Positions 1-12,124 of a stretch of DNA of 64,000 nucleotides are shown piece by piece. The position numbers were made by a program, and so were the translations under genes. A model generated the notes under the pieces. It was given only the letters and a program-made list of their open reading frames with translations, made no database searches and was not told the origin of the DNA. The stretch is from the NCBI RefSeq assembly GCF_016801865.2, contig NC_068938.1, forward strand, positions 1,798,001 to 1,862,000, written 5' to 3'. Source of the DNA: Culex pipiens pallens (taxonomy: Eukaryota; Arthropoda; Insecta; Diptera; Culicidae). Each line of letters begins with the position of its first letter. The first letter of the stretch is position 1.

Positions 1-1379
1 ACGTTCTGGATGTTATTATTGCCTCGGCTTCTGTTCTGTTCGCTCGTTGAGGTCTCTCCCTGGTCCCGTCGAGTCATCGTCTCCGTCTTCGTCTCCATCT
101 ATTACACTTGCTGCCATCGAACACTCCGAGAAGGCTCAGGATGTGAGGCTCAAGTTTAGGCTGCATCGACAGCGCAGAGTGATTCCGATGATGGATAACG
201 TCTGTGTGGTGAGAAAACCGAAGAGGGATACCGTTTCATCATCATCGCATCTTCCACGGTTTGTAAGAAATTAAAAATGCGAATTTATTTTAGAACCGTC
301 GAACCTCGGCAGCGCACCCTAAAGGACGTCGTCGGCGACGTCTCGAAGGCAGCAGCAAAAAAAAAAAAGGATAATAAATATTCAACACACAATGGACACA
401 TACAAACGCATCACCACGAACTAGTCAGAAAATCTCACGAGAATTTGGGAGTTGGAAGTTTTGTTTGAAGTGCGCAAGATAAGAGCAGACTGGTGCCGAT
501 GAGACCGCGTTTTTTTGTCTGTTGTTCAAGTGCGTTGGTTGTTAGAAGTTTTGCTGAATGGAGCGAAGAAAAGGATTTCAATTAAAATTTTGTTAAAACG
601 AATCAGTTGAGGGAAGGGTTGCCATTTGAAAAATGATGCATCTTTCAGCTGCGAAATCGAAAATCGCTCATGGAACGCTTTGAATAGATTTTCATAGCTA
701 TATTGTTTTATGTTATGTACAGAAACAATTTGGGCAATTATTTATTGATTAAGTTTCTGAGTTTCTAAAATGAAGTGACTCTATGTACTCTTCGACAAGA
801 ATGTGGCTTCAAGAGCAAATTTCAGACAAGATCTAAGGATATTTTTTCAAACTAAAGATGAGTCCGCGTCCAGATTGCTTCCAAATTGTCTCAAATTGGT
901 AAGCTTCCTTCTGAAGGTGTATTTTTATGATTAATATTGGGTGATGTTTTGTAGTGAACTCTTTTAGCTTAAAAAACTTTTTTTTTAGGGAATTGGTTGA
1001 TTTATTAAAATTTAGTTTTATGCCTGCAAAAAATATTTTATTGATACAATTCGGTTTCCGAAAATTCAAAACGTGACCATTTGATGTAGAGAAAATATAT
1101 AGTGATGTTTTTCTATTATATATGGCGCCATTTTCATTATGCAAAATAAGAGCAATTTGTTAAATTCTTCGTAATATTTTCAATTGAGAGCTAACATAAT
1201 TCTAGTTATTCTTGTTTGCAAATCTCTTTAAATTTAAGGTTTCTTGTATTATAAGTATTTTATTATTCAATCTTTTTTCTCGCTTTTAAGAATTTTTGGT
1301 CAATTGCAAATATCAACTTTTCATAGTAAAGATGTAAAGTTATAAAAAAAATTACTGAGCAATTGTTATATTTGCCTAG
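1..1379. other. Left edge, no gene recognised
   Basis: The first 500 bases are GC-richer, with open frames on + (47-274, 277-468) that have serine/arginine-rich, low-complexity products and no family resemblance. From about 600 the DNA is AT-rich and featureless. Confidence 0.4.
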
Positions 1380-1850
1380 GAAATATCTCTGTGTACAACA
1401 CAAAGCTTGTAACATTTTTTTTATAGAATTTACAAATATTTTGTGTAGTCCTTGTCTTCTCAATCCGAATCTTAAAAAATAGGGACCAAAAATAAATATT
1501 TTAAAAACCTTTTTTTTACTTTTCAGATACTGTAATAAATACAGCATTTTTTTCGAAAAATGAGATTTTTTTTTAACCAAGTGAACAAGGTTAAACATGT
1601 AATTCAATATTAAGGATGAGTTCAGGTTTTTTGAACAACACAAAACTTGTGACATTTATTCAGAGACTAAAATTGTGTAATTTCTATCTTTTCTAAAATT
1701 TGTGTAGTTTTTGTCTTCCTAAGATTGTGTAATTTTTGTCTTCTCGTAATAAATTTATCTAAACAAATTGGGATCAAAATATTATGTTTACACCCTTGGG
1801 ATAAAAATGTATTTCAATGATAAATGAATTCAGGTTTTTCCTCAACAAAT
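1380..1850 (+). repeat. Degenerate tandem repeat
   Basis: ACAACACAAAGCTTGTAACA / ACAACACAAAACTTGTGACA, two to three TTGTGTAGTYYTTGTCTTC words and GAGTTCAGGTTTTTT / AATTCAGGTTTTTC indicate two diverged units of about 210-245 bp. Confidence 0.4.
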
Positions 1851-2102
1851 GAGAATATTTAAAACCAGTTATTTGTATTCAATAAATCACAAACAACTAG
1901 ACGCTAACATTTCAAAACAGTCCAGACTCGATTATCCGAAGTGCTTGGCAAAATTTCACTTCGGATAATCGAACCATGGATTTATTTTCGTTGTCTTATT
2001 TTTTTGTTGACCCCGAAACTACTTTAAAGTGATTCTGAATTTTTATATCAAAGGTGGGGTCAGAATAATGTAGGCCATTGCAAATTTCATTTCAAGTTTT
2101 TG

Positions 2103-2577
2103 TTTGATTTATTAACAGTTAAAAAATAAAGAAATGATAAATTTTAAGCTAATTTTTTAATATTCGAAGAAAAGTGTGACACAAAATACGTGGCTTAAGG
2201 GTGCTAATTTTGGTTTGTTTAACTGTAACTGAAGAAAAGATAAATTTCAAGCTAAATTTTCATAATTCACAAATCAGGGGGCAATAAAATAATTATTGAC
2301 TATCGATTTACAATCGAATTTACAATTTTGTTCTATAAAAGTTACGATTTTATTCAAATTCATTGAAAATTTAAGTATGCTACTAACTGTAAAGATTATA
2401 ACGAATTTTGTGAATTATGAAAATTTAGCTTGAAATTTATCTTTTCTTCAGTTACAGTTAAACAAACCAAAATTAGCACCCTTAAGCCAGGTATTTTGTG
2501 ATATACTTTTCTTCGAATATAAAAAAATTAGCTTAAAATTTATCATTTCTTTATTTTTTAACTGTTAATAAATCAAA
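2103..2577. mobile_element. Fold-back element 5 nested in pogo-like debris
   Basis: Arms 2103-2273 and 2407-2577 (171 bp each) are almost exact reverse complements, from TTTGATTTATTAACAG outward to CATAATTCACAAA inward, with a 133-bp loop (2274-2406). It lies inside the TIR-flanked stretch 1918-3062. Confidence 0.85.
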
Positions 2578-2603
2578 ATGTGCCTTTGAGAAAAAGTGAT
2601 ACA

Positions 2604-2918
2604 GTCCGAACTCGATTATACGAGGTTTTCACTTCGGCTTATATAATATTTGTTGTGTTATCTTATTTTGAGCCGTGCCCCAAAAATAATCTGCAAATTT
2701 GTTATCCAATATAGCGGCCAACTTGAAAATATAACTGGCAATCAGCCACTTACATTTTACTTAAAGGGAATCGCTGATGTCGATTTTGATGAAATAGAAA
2801 ATAAAAAAAAAACATGAAAATCCGAAGTTCTAGGTTAGGTTTCAACCCTTCGTATAATCGGACTTCTGATTATCGAAGCTTTGAGAAATTGAGGCTTCGA
2901 ATAATAGTGTCTGTACAG
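2604..2918. mobile_element. Nested second pogo-like TIR element
   Basis: CAGTCCGAACTCGATTATAC at about 2604 is partly matched in inverted form by GGCTTCGAATAATAGTGTCTG at about 2893-2913, with CTTCGTATAATCGGAC between. Degenerate relatives of the same TIR family. Confidence 0.4.
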
Positions 2919-3062
2919 TTTCTTAGGAACTCCGTCAATCGAATCACATATTTTTTGTTAATTCATATTTTCTGACTTTTAACATTAAATTCGATTTTGT
3001 TCGTGATTCGATTATCCGAATTGAAATTTTTCAATGGACTTGGGATAATCGAGTCTGGATTG

Positions 3063-4537
3063 TATTTTAATATTTTGGATTCCTTTAAAAACCAGATCAA
3101 TAATAATTTTTTGCTACAAAAAATAAATTATTTCATTTTGGAGAATATTATAATAATTTAATCAATCAACTTGGCATCACTGTTCCAAATCATAATGCGG
3201 TTCAAATTTGTTCAAATGAGTGCAATGATCTCTTGCAAAGTGCACTTTTGGGAATGAAATATTTAACTTTTCCAACTCCACCGGGACACATTATAAATGT
3301 ATAGACTGTCCAAAACAGAAGTCTTATTCTTGTTCTTTTCGTCTTCTTCTTCCGTCCCCGATTTGCACTTTGTCCACCATCATCATTCGGACGGTTTCAT
3401 GTGACGGCGGCGGTTCGTTATCTTATCCTAGAGTCCATGTCGGATGTTTTATTATATTTTCGAAGACCGAGAAGAGGACCTGGACCTGGAGGGGGCAGAA
3501 TTCCGACGTCGTCGTCGTCGGGCGCGCAAAAACCTGCTTTTATGCGTTTGCTAAATTTATACTAATGAAACTTCTTAAGGCCGTGCTGCTGGTGCTGGTG
3601 CGGCTCATTTGAAGGGATTTCAAGTCGTTTTAGTCATCTTTTTCTTTTTTCTGTGGTTTGGTGGCGGCCGAAAAATTTTAATTCCCCCCGCGGAAAAGGA
3701 CAAACACGACGACGACGACGGTCATGGTCCAGGACCGGGAGCAATCACGTGGGAATCAAAATATATATGACGTTTTGGACGTTCCGTAAAAGCCAACCGG
3801 AATCTTGCTCTGCGAGTGTGTGTCGATCGCGCTCAAAAGGAAATCGGCCCGAAATTATCGATGATGTATTGAATTAAGGGCATAAATTTGGGTCTCATCC
3901 CCTTTTGCTCTGTTCGGCCTCGAAGTTCGAGAAGTGAGCGAGAGCATCCTTTTTTTTGTTGGTGTTGGCTGGCTGGTTGCTTCTGAACGCACCTGATCGT
4001 CGTCGTCGTCGTTGGGTTGGGACACTGCGGCCAGGACAGGTAGACGACGTGGACGGTCAAAGTTGGGCAACTGAAATTGAAATTGATATTTTTCGGTAGG
4101 AACCGAAAGGCCGACCTAGGTACACCTAGACACAGGAATTCGTCTTCTTGGAATAACATTTTTGTTAGGGGGTTTACTTTGAATTGCTTTCGGTTAAGAA
4201 GGAATTGCCTGTGGTGAGGATTTATAATGTTTCCACCAAATAGGGGATATGGCCCTACTCTTTGCTGTGAGTGGATTATAAGATATCAACTGAATTATTG
4301 CTATTGAAATCTATGTATTAAGAAATAAATAAAAATCAATGCAGAAAAAAAAATCAAGAAGCAAGAAAAAAATAAGGATTGCAAAATGTTGAAACTAAGT
4401 AAGCCTTAAATAGTTGAATAGTTGATCACCGCCATTTTGACCGCCATCTTGGTCAAACAAAATCTTAATAGCTTTAGCGCAGTTTTGGGGTTATACTTAA
4501 GCTCAACAATCAAAACTAAGATAACAAAGAAAAAAAA
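3063..4537. other. GC-richer island, no gene recognised
   Basis: About 3330-4160 is GC-rich with repeated (GTC)n/(GAC)n runs (3506-3520, 3707-3720, 4000-4012) and TTTTTCTTTTTT tracts. Frames on both strands are short and compositionally biased. AT-rich sequence follows. Confidence 0.4.
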
Positions 4538-4598
4538 AATGCAATTCAATTATCCGGAGTGAAATTTTTCCAAGGCCTTCGGATTATCGAGTCTGGAC
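4538..4598. mobile_element. Solo remnant of the pogo-like TIR
   Basis: TTCAATTATCCGGAGTGAAA and CCTTCGGATTATCGAGTCTG form a short inverted pair within 60 bp, ending GGACTGTG like the element ends at 1918 and 3062. No interior remains. Confidence 0.55.
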
Positions 4599-5254
4599 TG
4601 TGTAAGAAAATAAATTAGATTTAATGCAGAAATCTTAAAAAAAGCAAGAAAAATAATAAGGATTATCAAAATCGTGAACGTTTGCATGGATAAAATATTT
4701 TCAATTCCAATTTTAAGAATTAATTTTGTAAAAGATTAGGTGTGATTTACTACACTATTTTTGATCAACGGGATACCGCTACGAAAGGTTGACCAAGTGG
4801 CGCAGGAGATAAAATCTTAACATCCTAACATTAACACCTCAAGCATTTATAATTTTCCGAAATAAATATAAAATTTAAATTTTTTTTTTCTCTCATTCAA
4901 GGCCAAGGATGAAAACTTAAAATGGTACAACAACACAAATTATATTGGAATAAGTATATAAAAGTGCATACAACAAAATTAAATAATTTTCCTCGCTTCA
5001 AATTTTAGTCCGAATTTTGAAATTGATTTAATTGAAAAGGTCGGAAAATTTCAGAAAGATTTCATATTTTAAAATTGAAAATCGAACTAATAGTTTTCGA
5101 AGTAAAGTCAGTAGAAATTGACAGACAAATAAGGTACACTTAAACACACATTTTCATCGGCTCGAGAAACTAACTATCCGATTTTCAAATTCTTAGAGAA
5201 AAAAAGGAAGTTTCTCCGCTCATAATTTTTTTTTTCATATATAACTTTAAAGTG

Positions 5255-5695
5255 ACTATAACTCAAAAACGGTGCACATTATCAAAAGCTCGGTTATGTA
5301 CTTTTCGATTGCAATTGATCACATTTTTAATATTTTTCAAAAATAATATTCTAAAAACAAATTATAACTCTGCTACAAGATTTTGCATCATCATGCATTA
5401 TACTTCAAAAGATGTTTTTTGAGTCTCATAAAACATATAAGAATCGAAAAGAAAAAAAAACTTTTTATGGGTATCCTACGCTTCTTATTTAATCTAATCC
5501 AACACGTTTTTGGGAATTCAAGAATGGTTCTAATTATAATCTACAATTACAATTTGAGCAGAAGACATCAAATCGATCAGGAAATCCCGTCTCAAGATAG
5601 AGATTTTTACATGTCCAGCCCGCAAAATCCAAATAAAAAAACAAATTGAAAAATCGCGAAAAAAATTGCGAAAATCTAGGGAACTAGTCTGTGGG
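5255..5695 (+). repeat. Diverged single-arm relative of fold-back element 1
   Basis: The order of phrases matches the right arm of the 12.1-14.0 kb palindrome: ACTATAACTCAAAAACGGTGCAC, then TGTACTTTTCGATTGCAA, later GACATCAAATCGATCAGGAA, ending CTAGGGAACT. Similarity is patchy, so this is an old, non-palindromic copy. Confidence 0.5.
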
Positions 5696-5714
5696 GTAGC
5701 AAAAATAAAGCGAA

Positions 5715-5870
5715 CCCAAAATTTACAATTTTATTCTTTGACAGGGATTTTACTGAAACTCAATTCTGTCCATTGGGGCGTGTTAAGCAAACCCGAATCT
5801 ATCATACCTTGACGAAATTGAAGCGTTTACTAACATCAACTTCAAAAATGTCAAGCTGTTTTATTAAATT
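5715..5870 (+). repeat. AAGCGTTTAC dispersed repeat, copy 1
   Basis: AAATTTACAATTTTATTCTT, CTCAATTCTGTCCATTGGGG, ACCTTGACGAAATTGAAGCG, TTTACTAACATCAACTTC. The same series recurs at 16.2 and 32.2 kb. Confidence 0.6.
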
Positions 5871-8436
5871 AATTTGGTAATTTTCAGAGAAAATTGGGTA
5901 AAATTGGTAAAAAATTCATAACATATTTTGAACATTTTTTTTTAAATTTCATCAAAAATGACGTACAGTTAGCATTTTCAATCACAAAGCATTTCAGCTT
6001 ACCACATTTTGCCTGCTCCAATGACTTAAGACTGCTGGGTGGCAAAACTTTCCCATTTCTACCCCTTCTAATTCGCCCAGCCCAACCACGCTCGATTCGA
6101 CAACAATGTTGCCATTCCACTTAAAAAATAATGCAAAAACAATACCCAACCAACCAATCTAATCGAATTGTCCCGCGAGAAACACCATTCAGCAACTCCG
6201 CCAATTGGCGCAAAAAAAAGTACCAAGTGTAATGAATGAAAATGACTTCTTCTCCGTGGCTAGCCTGAAACGGAACCACGACCACTACCACAATTGACTC
6301 TGGTGGTTTTCCGATCGAAACCATCGTCGTCGTCGTTCTCGAAATTGCTAATTTCATGACACGCTCTGGATTAGCCCCAGTTCGCGCAGAGTGTCTGATT
6401 GGGTTTTCGCCCTACTAGCGCAAAAAGCTAAATCTAAATTTAAACTAGAATTTCTAATGAGTCATCACGGTCGAAACTCTCGAAAGGGGCGTGGAATTAA
6501 TTCAATTGCAATCAGCGAAAGACAATTCTAATTTCGCCATATTAGTGACGAACGGTTTGTTTCCTTTGCCGGTTTGAGTCTTTTTTTTAAGGCTAAGCTA
6601 CGCAGTTCTGACGGCCAAGTCGTTGAACAATGGTGTGAAATTTATTCCCCACGGTGTGTTTTTGGCTATGCTCTTAAAAGAGTGTGGGCAGTCCAAAATG
6701 TTGGAAAACGGATATAAAAGTTGTGGTTTTTTTATAAATATGTTTGCACCTCGTAGCAGGTGGGGCAGCAACAACTGTTTTCGTTGCTTCTGTGGCGCGC
6801 TTGATTTAGTGGCTTAATTAGCGTGGCCCCCTGGAATCGTTGGCGGGAACCTTTTGGGAACTGAAACTGCCGCATAATCCTCCGAGGTCCCTTTTTCCGG
6901 GGACGGATTCGGGCGTGTCAGTGGTAATTGATGTTTTCTCGTTCTCTTTTTTGACACTGACTAGTTTGTCACATTTTCAATTGAATCGTTTTTCAATCCT
7001 TCGCATCCCTTTCCATAATCGTCCATTTTGGTGTAGGGGAGATTCGTCTATAGTTAGACGCATTATAAGTTTGTAATTGAATTTTTTTCAAATACAAAAA
7101 AAAAACGATAAGCGGATTGCAGACTGGATTTTGTCATAATTGGAATGAATAAATGAGGAAATGTTGAAGTTTGACTTTTTTAAGAGGATAAGGGAAATTC
7201 TCCACGCATGCATCGCGTTGGATTGGATGGTCAATACGATCAGTTTTTCTAAGGAAGAAAGTTGGACTTCCGAATATCTGAAAAGCAATCGTGCGACAGG
7301 GCATTTTTAACGACAAATAAGAATTTTTCATCCCCGCGCCGTCGCAGTCACTTTGGCCTGTCTTGCACCTTACTAATGGGCTCCCAGCACGAACCCACTT
7401 CCAAACGAGGCAACCCCCTCCTCACCCTGCCCGAGCCAAGGAAGCCATTTTTCACTGGAACATCAGGATAAGTCGCCTAATGTTGGCTGTTACAAAGTAT
7501 ATTCCCTCTCTCCTGAGGGAGAAGCCGAGAATGATAAAGGCAAACAGATTAAACAACAACAAAAAATAAGGAGAAAAAAAAGTGTCCGAGCTCTCGGGGC
7601 TCGAGCTTGTGTGTACAAACTTGAACAAAAAATATAACACGTCGTTACGAAAAATAGAATCTAATTTAACGAGAGCGTATCGAAGCCTAGTTACACGAGA
7701 GCATCCTCCCAAAGACTCGAAGCAAGAGACCAGGACGACGACGACGGCGCAATTGGTGTTGAATGTCGCACGAGTTTGAATTAAAAATCGTGCCCGGTGA
7801 ATGAATTCAAAGTGTTTGTTCGGTGCTGGCACTTCCATGCACTGGCCCATGGCATTGGCCACAGGGACCCCAGCAAAGAGGGACCGCAGCGTGCTTCCCG
7901 AGATTGTGAAGATGCTGTGCTGTGTGTGTACGAAAAAGGAAAATTCCACTACGACACCATTCTTCTACACACCACCGCCACCGTCGGCGTCGTCGAACTC
8001 TTGAACGTCGCATTTTTCGTCGTCTCTCCGCGGTTCATTTAGTTGGTCATAAATATACAACTTTCTGGTATGTGCCCCGTGTGTGTGAGTGTGCGCAGAA
8101 AAAAATCTTCGCACAGCCTCGCCAGGGGTGGACAGTGTGTTCACCCTTAAAAAATAAGCCACAAAAAAAAATTAGACATTTTTATAAGAAAGTCTGTAAT
8201 TTAACAAAAATAAAAAAACACGTCATACTTAAAATTAATTTTTGACCGCACTTTAACAACAGTTTGTCCCACTGTGAATCGGGTCCAGCTCTCGTGGCGC
8301 GACAATAGCAGAGCGTCTTCGTTAGTCGCCGCGGAAGAAGATTCGTTCCGCCGCGCAAGTTGCGGGGTGACAAGACTAGCACCGCACTCCAGAAAGGGTT
8401 GATTTGAGCGATGTTTACCGATGGTTGGACCTTAGT
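5871..8436. other. Mixed stretch upstream of ds, no gene recognised
   Basis: 5870-7090 is non-repetitive with moderate GC. 7320-8400 is GC-richer, with (GAC)n at 7734-7747 and CACCGCCACCGTCGGCGTCG-type sequence near 7970. Overlapping frames on both strands arise from these triplet runs. A truncated SINE piece lies at 7096-7215. Confidence 0.35.
7096..7215 (-). repeat. Short truncated copy of the 50.5-kb SINE body
   Basis: AGCGGATTGCAGACTGGATT is followed after a deletion by GATAAGGGAAATTCTCCACG, the two ends of the repeat seen at 42.9 and 50.5 kb, preceded by an A-run. Internally deleted. Confidence 0.5.
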
Positions 8437-8590
8437 TTAACAATATTTATATTATTTTTCGATTGCGATGAAATACTATCATAAAGTTAGTAGTTAGTTA
8501 GTTAGTTAGTTTTTTTTTAACAATATTTATATTATTTTTCGATTGCGATGAAATACTATCATAAAGTTAGTAGTTAGTTAGTTAATTTAA
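8437..8590 (+). repeat. 80-bp perfect tandem duplication
   Basis: TTTAACAATATTTATATTAT...ATAAAGTTAGTAGTTAGTTA occurs twice with an 80-bp period (8441 against 8521) and no differences in the shared core. A (TTAG)n run and a T-run separate the copies. The duplication looks recent, or could be a replication or assembly artefact. Confidence 0.9.
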
Positions 8591-9876
8591 GTATCAATTC
8601 CAAATAAATTATGAAATTCTAGCCTAGTTATCAACAAATTGAGGTTTGAAATTATCACACACTACTCAGTTTTCTAAATCTAAACTGGTGATGAAGCTAC
8701 TGCAAATATTGTTCAATGTTTTTATTCATTTTCTCTTTTTTTCGGCAGTAGAAAAATCAGAAAAGTTTAGATCGGTACACCATCTGTCAAAATGAACTAA
8801 ATTTTACTAAATTTCGGTTGTACGATGAACAATAATGAACTTTATTACCGAATTTCGGAAAGTTTTTACCAAATTCGATAATTTTCAGTATACCGAACTA
8901 TTCAGCTGTTTGAAATTTGGTAAACTTTACCGAATTTGGTTAAAAAAACTCATGGTAAAAAAAATAACTTTTTTTGTGACATTTTGCCCACTATAAATAA
9001 TTTTAAGGTTTTCATCTCACTTTTCAAAAACTAAATTTAAAATCAATAGGCAAAAATAATTTTATCTGTAACGAAATCTTCAAAATTTTAATCAAAATCA
9101 GAAAACAAAAAAAAATTGTTTAACTTCCACGGAAACCATCCACAATAATAATGAAATATCGTGAAAATTATACTCAGAAAAAATCTGAAATGTTCATAAA
9201 AGGTGACTTAAAAGATGAAAAAAAAAACTATTGTTGGCAAAGCCATTTAATAAGAAGAAGAACTACACACTCTCGATCTTTAATTGTAGTAATTGAAAAG
9301 GAGCAGTTCTTACTCTACATGTATAAATAAATAAAGAATAAATTATTTCTTGAATAAACCAAGCTTGAATCTTTCAATTTCTTTTAAAATTATATCTTTC
9401 AATTTTCAAATCAAATTATAGTTAAATTGTTATAACGGCGAATAAAAACATGCTAAATTCACAAAAATTGATAAACTATTATCTAGCAATCTGTTTCTCA
9501 ATATTTTGCTTTCTTTTCTCTGACGGAATTAAATTTTTCAATCTATTTTGTTTTGCTCCTCCGGTTATATCATTGACCGGAGTAATAGGGAAAGATGACT
9601 GTTTTCACTGAATGTTACTTTTACATGAGTGTTTGCTTTTTATTTATGTCTAAAAATAAATCAATACAACTAAAAAAAGATCTGTGCAATTTTATTGAAA
9701 AAATCACCAAATACTTGTTTAGTCAGTTTTAACAAATTTTGGATGAAAGAGACAAAATTTATAAAAAATAAATTCCGAGAATATTTTTTCATCTTTGACT
9801 GATTTTTATTAACATCATTTATGTATTCGCAGCATTCACTTCTCAGTAAATGTTGTATTAATTTCATTTTAATGTA

Positions 9877-10089
9877 CACTAAAACCCCCGTTTACGCGCA
9901 GGCGTTACGCTTTTTGTTTGGTTGATTTCTCGAAAACAGTGTAATGTTTTTACATTCTTTTGAAAGCAATTTGTAGATCTGCACAAGACGTATAAATCGC
10001 TTCAAAAAGTTTGCAAAAATATTGCGTCGTTCCAGAGAAATCGACGAAATACAAAGCGTAACGCCTGAGCGTAAACCGGGGTTTTAGTG
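9877..10089. mobile_element. 213-bp MITE with 40-bp TIRs and TA target duplication
   Basis: Ends CACTAAAACCCCCGTTTACG and, inverted, CGTAAACCGGGGTTTTAGTG; the TIR continues through GGCGTTACGCTTT on both sides. TA flanks both ends (9875-9876 and 10090-10091), consistent with a Tc1/mariner-type non-autonomous element. The interior also folds partly on itself. Confidence 0.85.
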
Positions 10090-11326
10090 TATGTTTTGCT
10101 AACAATTCTTCAAATGGTTCATGCGCTTTTAAATTGAAATTAATAAAATTCACTTAAAAAGTCTTTACGAATGAAATATTTATTATGACATTATTTTAAT
10201 GAATTGATTTGAGGAAATTGATAAATTCCACGGGATTTCACGGAAATCTCAAAATTTCACGAATTTAACGCTGTCCGCGAAATCGTGAAAATTCACTAAC
10301 CCTAGACATCATCTACGACCTTAAACTCAAAATTCCTGTCGCATTTTAGGTCAAGCTTGAGTATTTTATACAGTGATGAAAACATAGGAAAATAACCATC
10401 AATTTTGAATGTGATCGTACTGCAAAGTTTCAAAATATCCCATGCCTTGATTTTTTTTTTATTTCTGTTTAAGATTTTGATTTATTTTAGATGAAATTGT
10501 ATTGTTTATTATAGGCTTGCAAGGATGTTGATCTTTTGGACATTAATTCATTATAAATTCGATAATTTTTTTTCAATTTTTTTAAGCAGGTCAACATTTT
10601 TTTTCGAAATAGTCCATTAAGCGATGTTCAAAGGACCTCTTCGAAAAAGACTCTCGATTTTTTATATATCAAGTGACATATTTACATCTCTGATTGACAA
10701 ACATATTATTAAATAAATGTTTGACGTATGATTCAAATAAATGCGAAAAAATCATAATTCACCTGCTTCCAAATAAAATTAATGATGGATCAACATTTTT
10801 GCTTGACAGAAATTGTTGATTCCGAACTGATCATATTGATTTGAGTTATTTTTCGCAGAAAAGCATCGTTTATCATTCATCAGATTTTATAAATGTAGTT
10901 TTTTTGTGTATTGCTATTTTGTCTAAATGTTTGTTTTTAAAAAATATAAAAATTGTAATAATAAGCCAGAATTTAAACATTTCAGTGCAAAAAGGCATGG
11001 TAAATGCATTTCACAGGAGTACAGTCGGTTTGCAATCATCAGTTTAAAAAATCAGAGTTTTAGCAAAAATATTTTGTTTTGCGGTACTGAACATCGAAAA
11101 TTCACTAAAACTCAAAATATTTTTGTATTAACGTGTTAAAATAATTTTGAACGCAGAGGAATACATTTTAAATTGTTTGCAGCTTGTACTTGAAATAACA
11201 TTAAAATTTTGAACCTTTTGAAAAAAATATGTTTTGATTTGATTCGAATACATTTTGAAATTTGCAGGAAGATCCACAGAATCGAACCTGGTTTGGTTAA
11301 TATATGGCCCCTAAGTCAAATAATGT

Positions 11327-11612
11327 TTTGTTTTTTTTTTGCTATATTATAACATAGGTACACCCAACTGGCAGTCGCATGATTGTGATGCATGGCGGCA
11401 TGAAAGTATATCAGAATCTGCATGAAAACTGTCCTCATGCATTTTTTGCGATATAGGGGTATGACATTTTTGCCCATTACCGACAATTATCGACATTACC
11501 GACGGCTTTTTGGTTGTATTTCACAAAAAAAACCTTAATAGAACGAGGATTGAACTACTAACTTCTTGGTTATTGGTCCGACACGCTACCACCGCGCCAT
11601 GGACGCTTGATG
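11327..11612 (-). mobile_element. Probable SINE with degenerate tRNA head
   Basis: On the minus strand, TGGCGCGGTGG (A-box) and AGTTCAATCC (B-box) lie about 40 bp apart at about 11541-11606. They are followed by a body of about 200 bp and an A-rich tail (complement of the T-run at 11329-11341). The head no longer folds as a full cloverleaf. Confidence 0.45.
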
Positions 11613-12124
11613 GAAAGTGAGTGAAAGAGCACCAACACATGCTTCTCTTTGGAGTGTTGCTCGGGGACGGGCCAGCGTTATATGTGTTGGTGAGAAATGC
11701 AGATCGCTGAAATGTTTACACGCGGGCAAAAATGATCTAGGGGCTTGCTGCAAAAAATGTTATAAAATATGACATTTTCTGCAGCAAATCCACTGTTGCA
11801 GATTTTGAGATATATCATTCCTTTGGGTGTATTTATTAAGTGTGAAGTGAAATCTCTTGATAATTTTGACAGTAGGTATGATGTCAAAAGACTAAGGATC
11901 TGAAATCCATATGACCTTCGTACGGACAAATTTTCAGTAGCTGTGGATTGAAATTTGAACTGGAGTGGATTAGAATATAACTTTTCAACAGAGTTGGTAT
12001 CGTTTTGGAAAGCATTGAATTTATTTTTCTAAGTAAAACAAAATAAAGTGCCAATTTGTTTTAAACAAACGCAAACTGTTTCATCGTCGAAACTAGCTCA
12101 AAACTTTGCTGTTAAATTATACCT

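Larger units (their letters stand above)
1918..3062. mobile_element. Pogo-like (TcMar) TIR element, non-autonomous
   Basis: The left end CAGTCCAGACTCGATTATCC (1918) is matched by an inverted right end GGATAATCGAGTCTGGATTG (about 3043-3062). CTCGATTATCCG ends are typical of pogo/Tigger-type transposons. No transposase ORF is present. The TA target duplication is not evident. Other elements are nested inside. Confidence 0.6.
8591..12124. other. AT-rich gene-free stretch
   Basis: Apart from the MITE (9877-10089) and SINE (11327-11612), only AT-rich sequence with short inverted TTACCGAATTT words around 8790-8950. No coding frame of note. Confidence 0.4.

Noticed and set aside
47..468. Two + frames at the left edge as exons
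   Set aside because: Serine/arginine-rich, no family resemblance, no clear splice sites; compositional only.
8780..8960. Possible MITE from inverted TTACCGAATTT words
   Set aside because: Words are short and scattered, with no paired outer ends or target duplication.
11272..11300. AGAATCGAACCTGG as another tRNA-like B-box (minus strand)
   Set aside because: No A-box or cloverleaf could be found nearby; a single 11-base match is weak.
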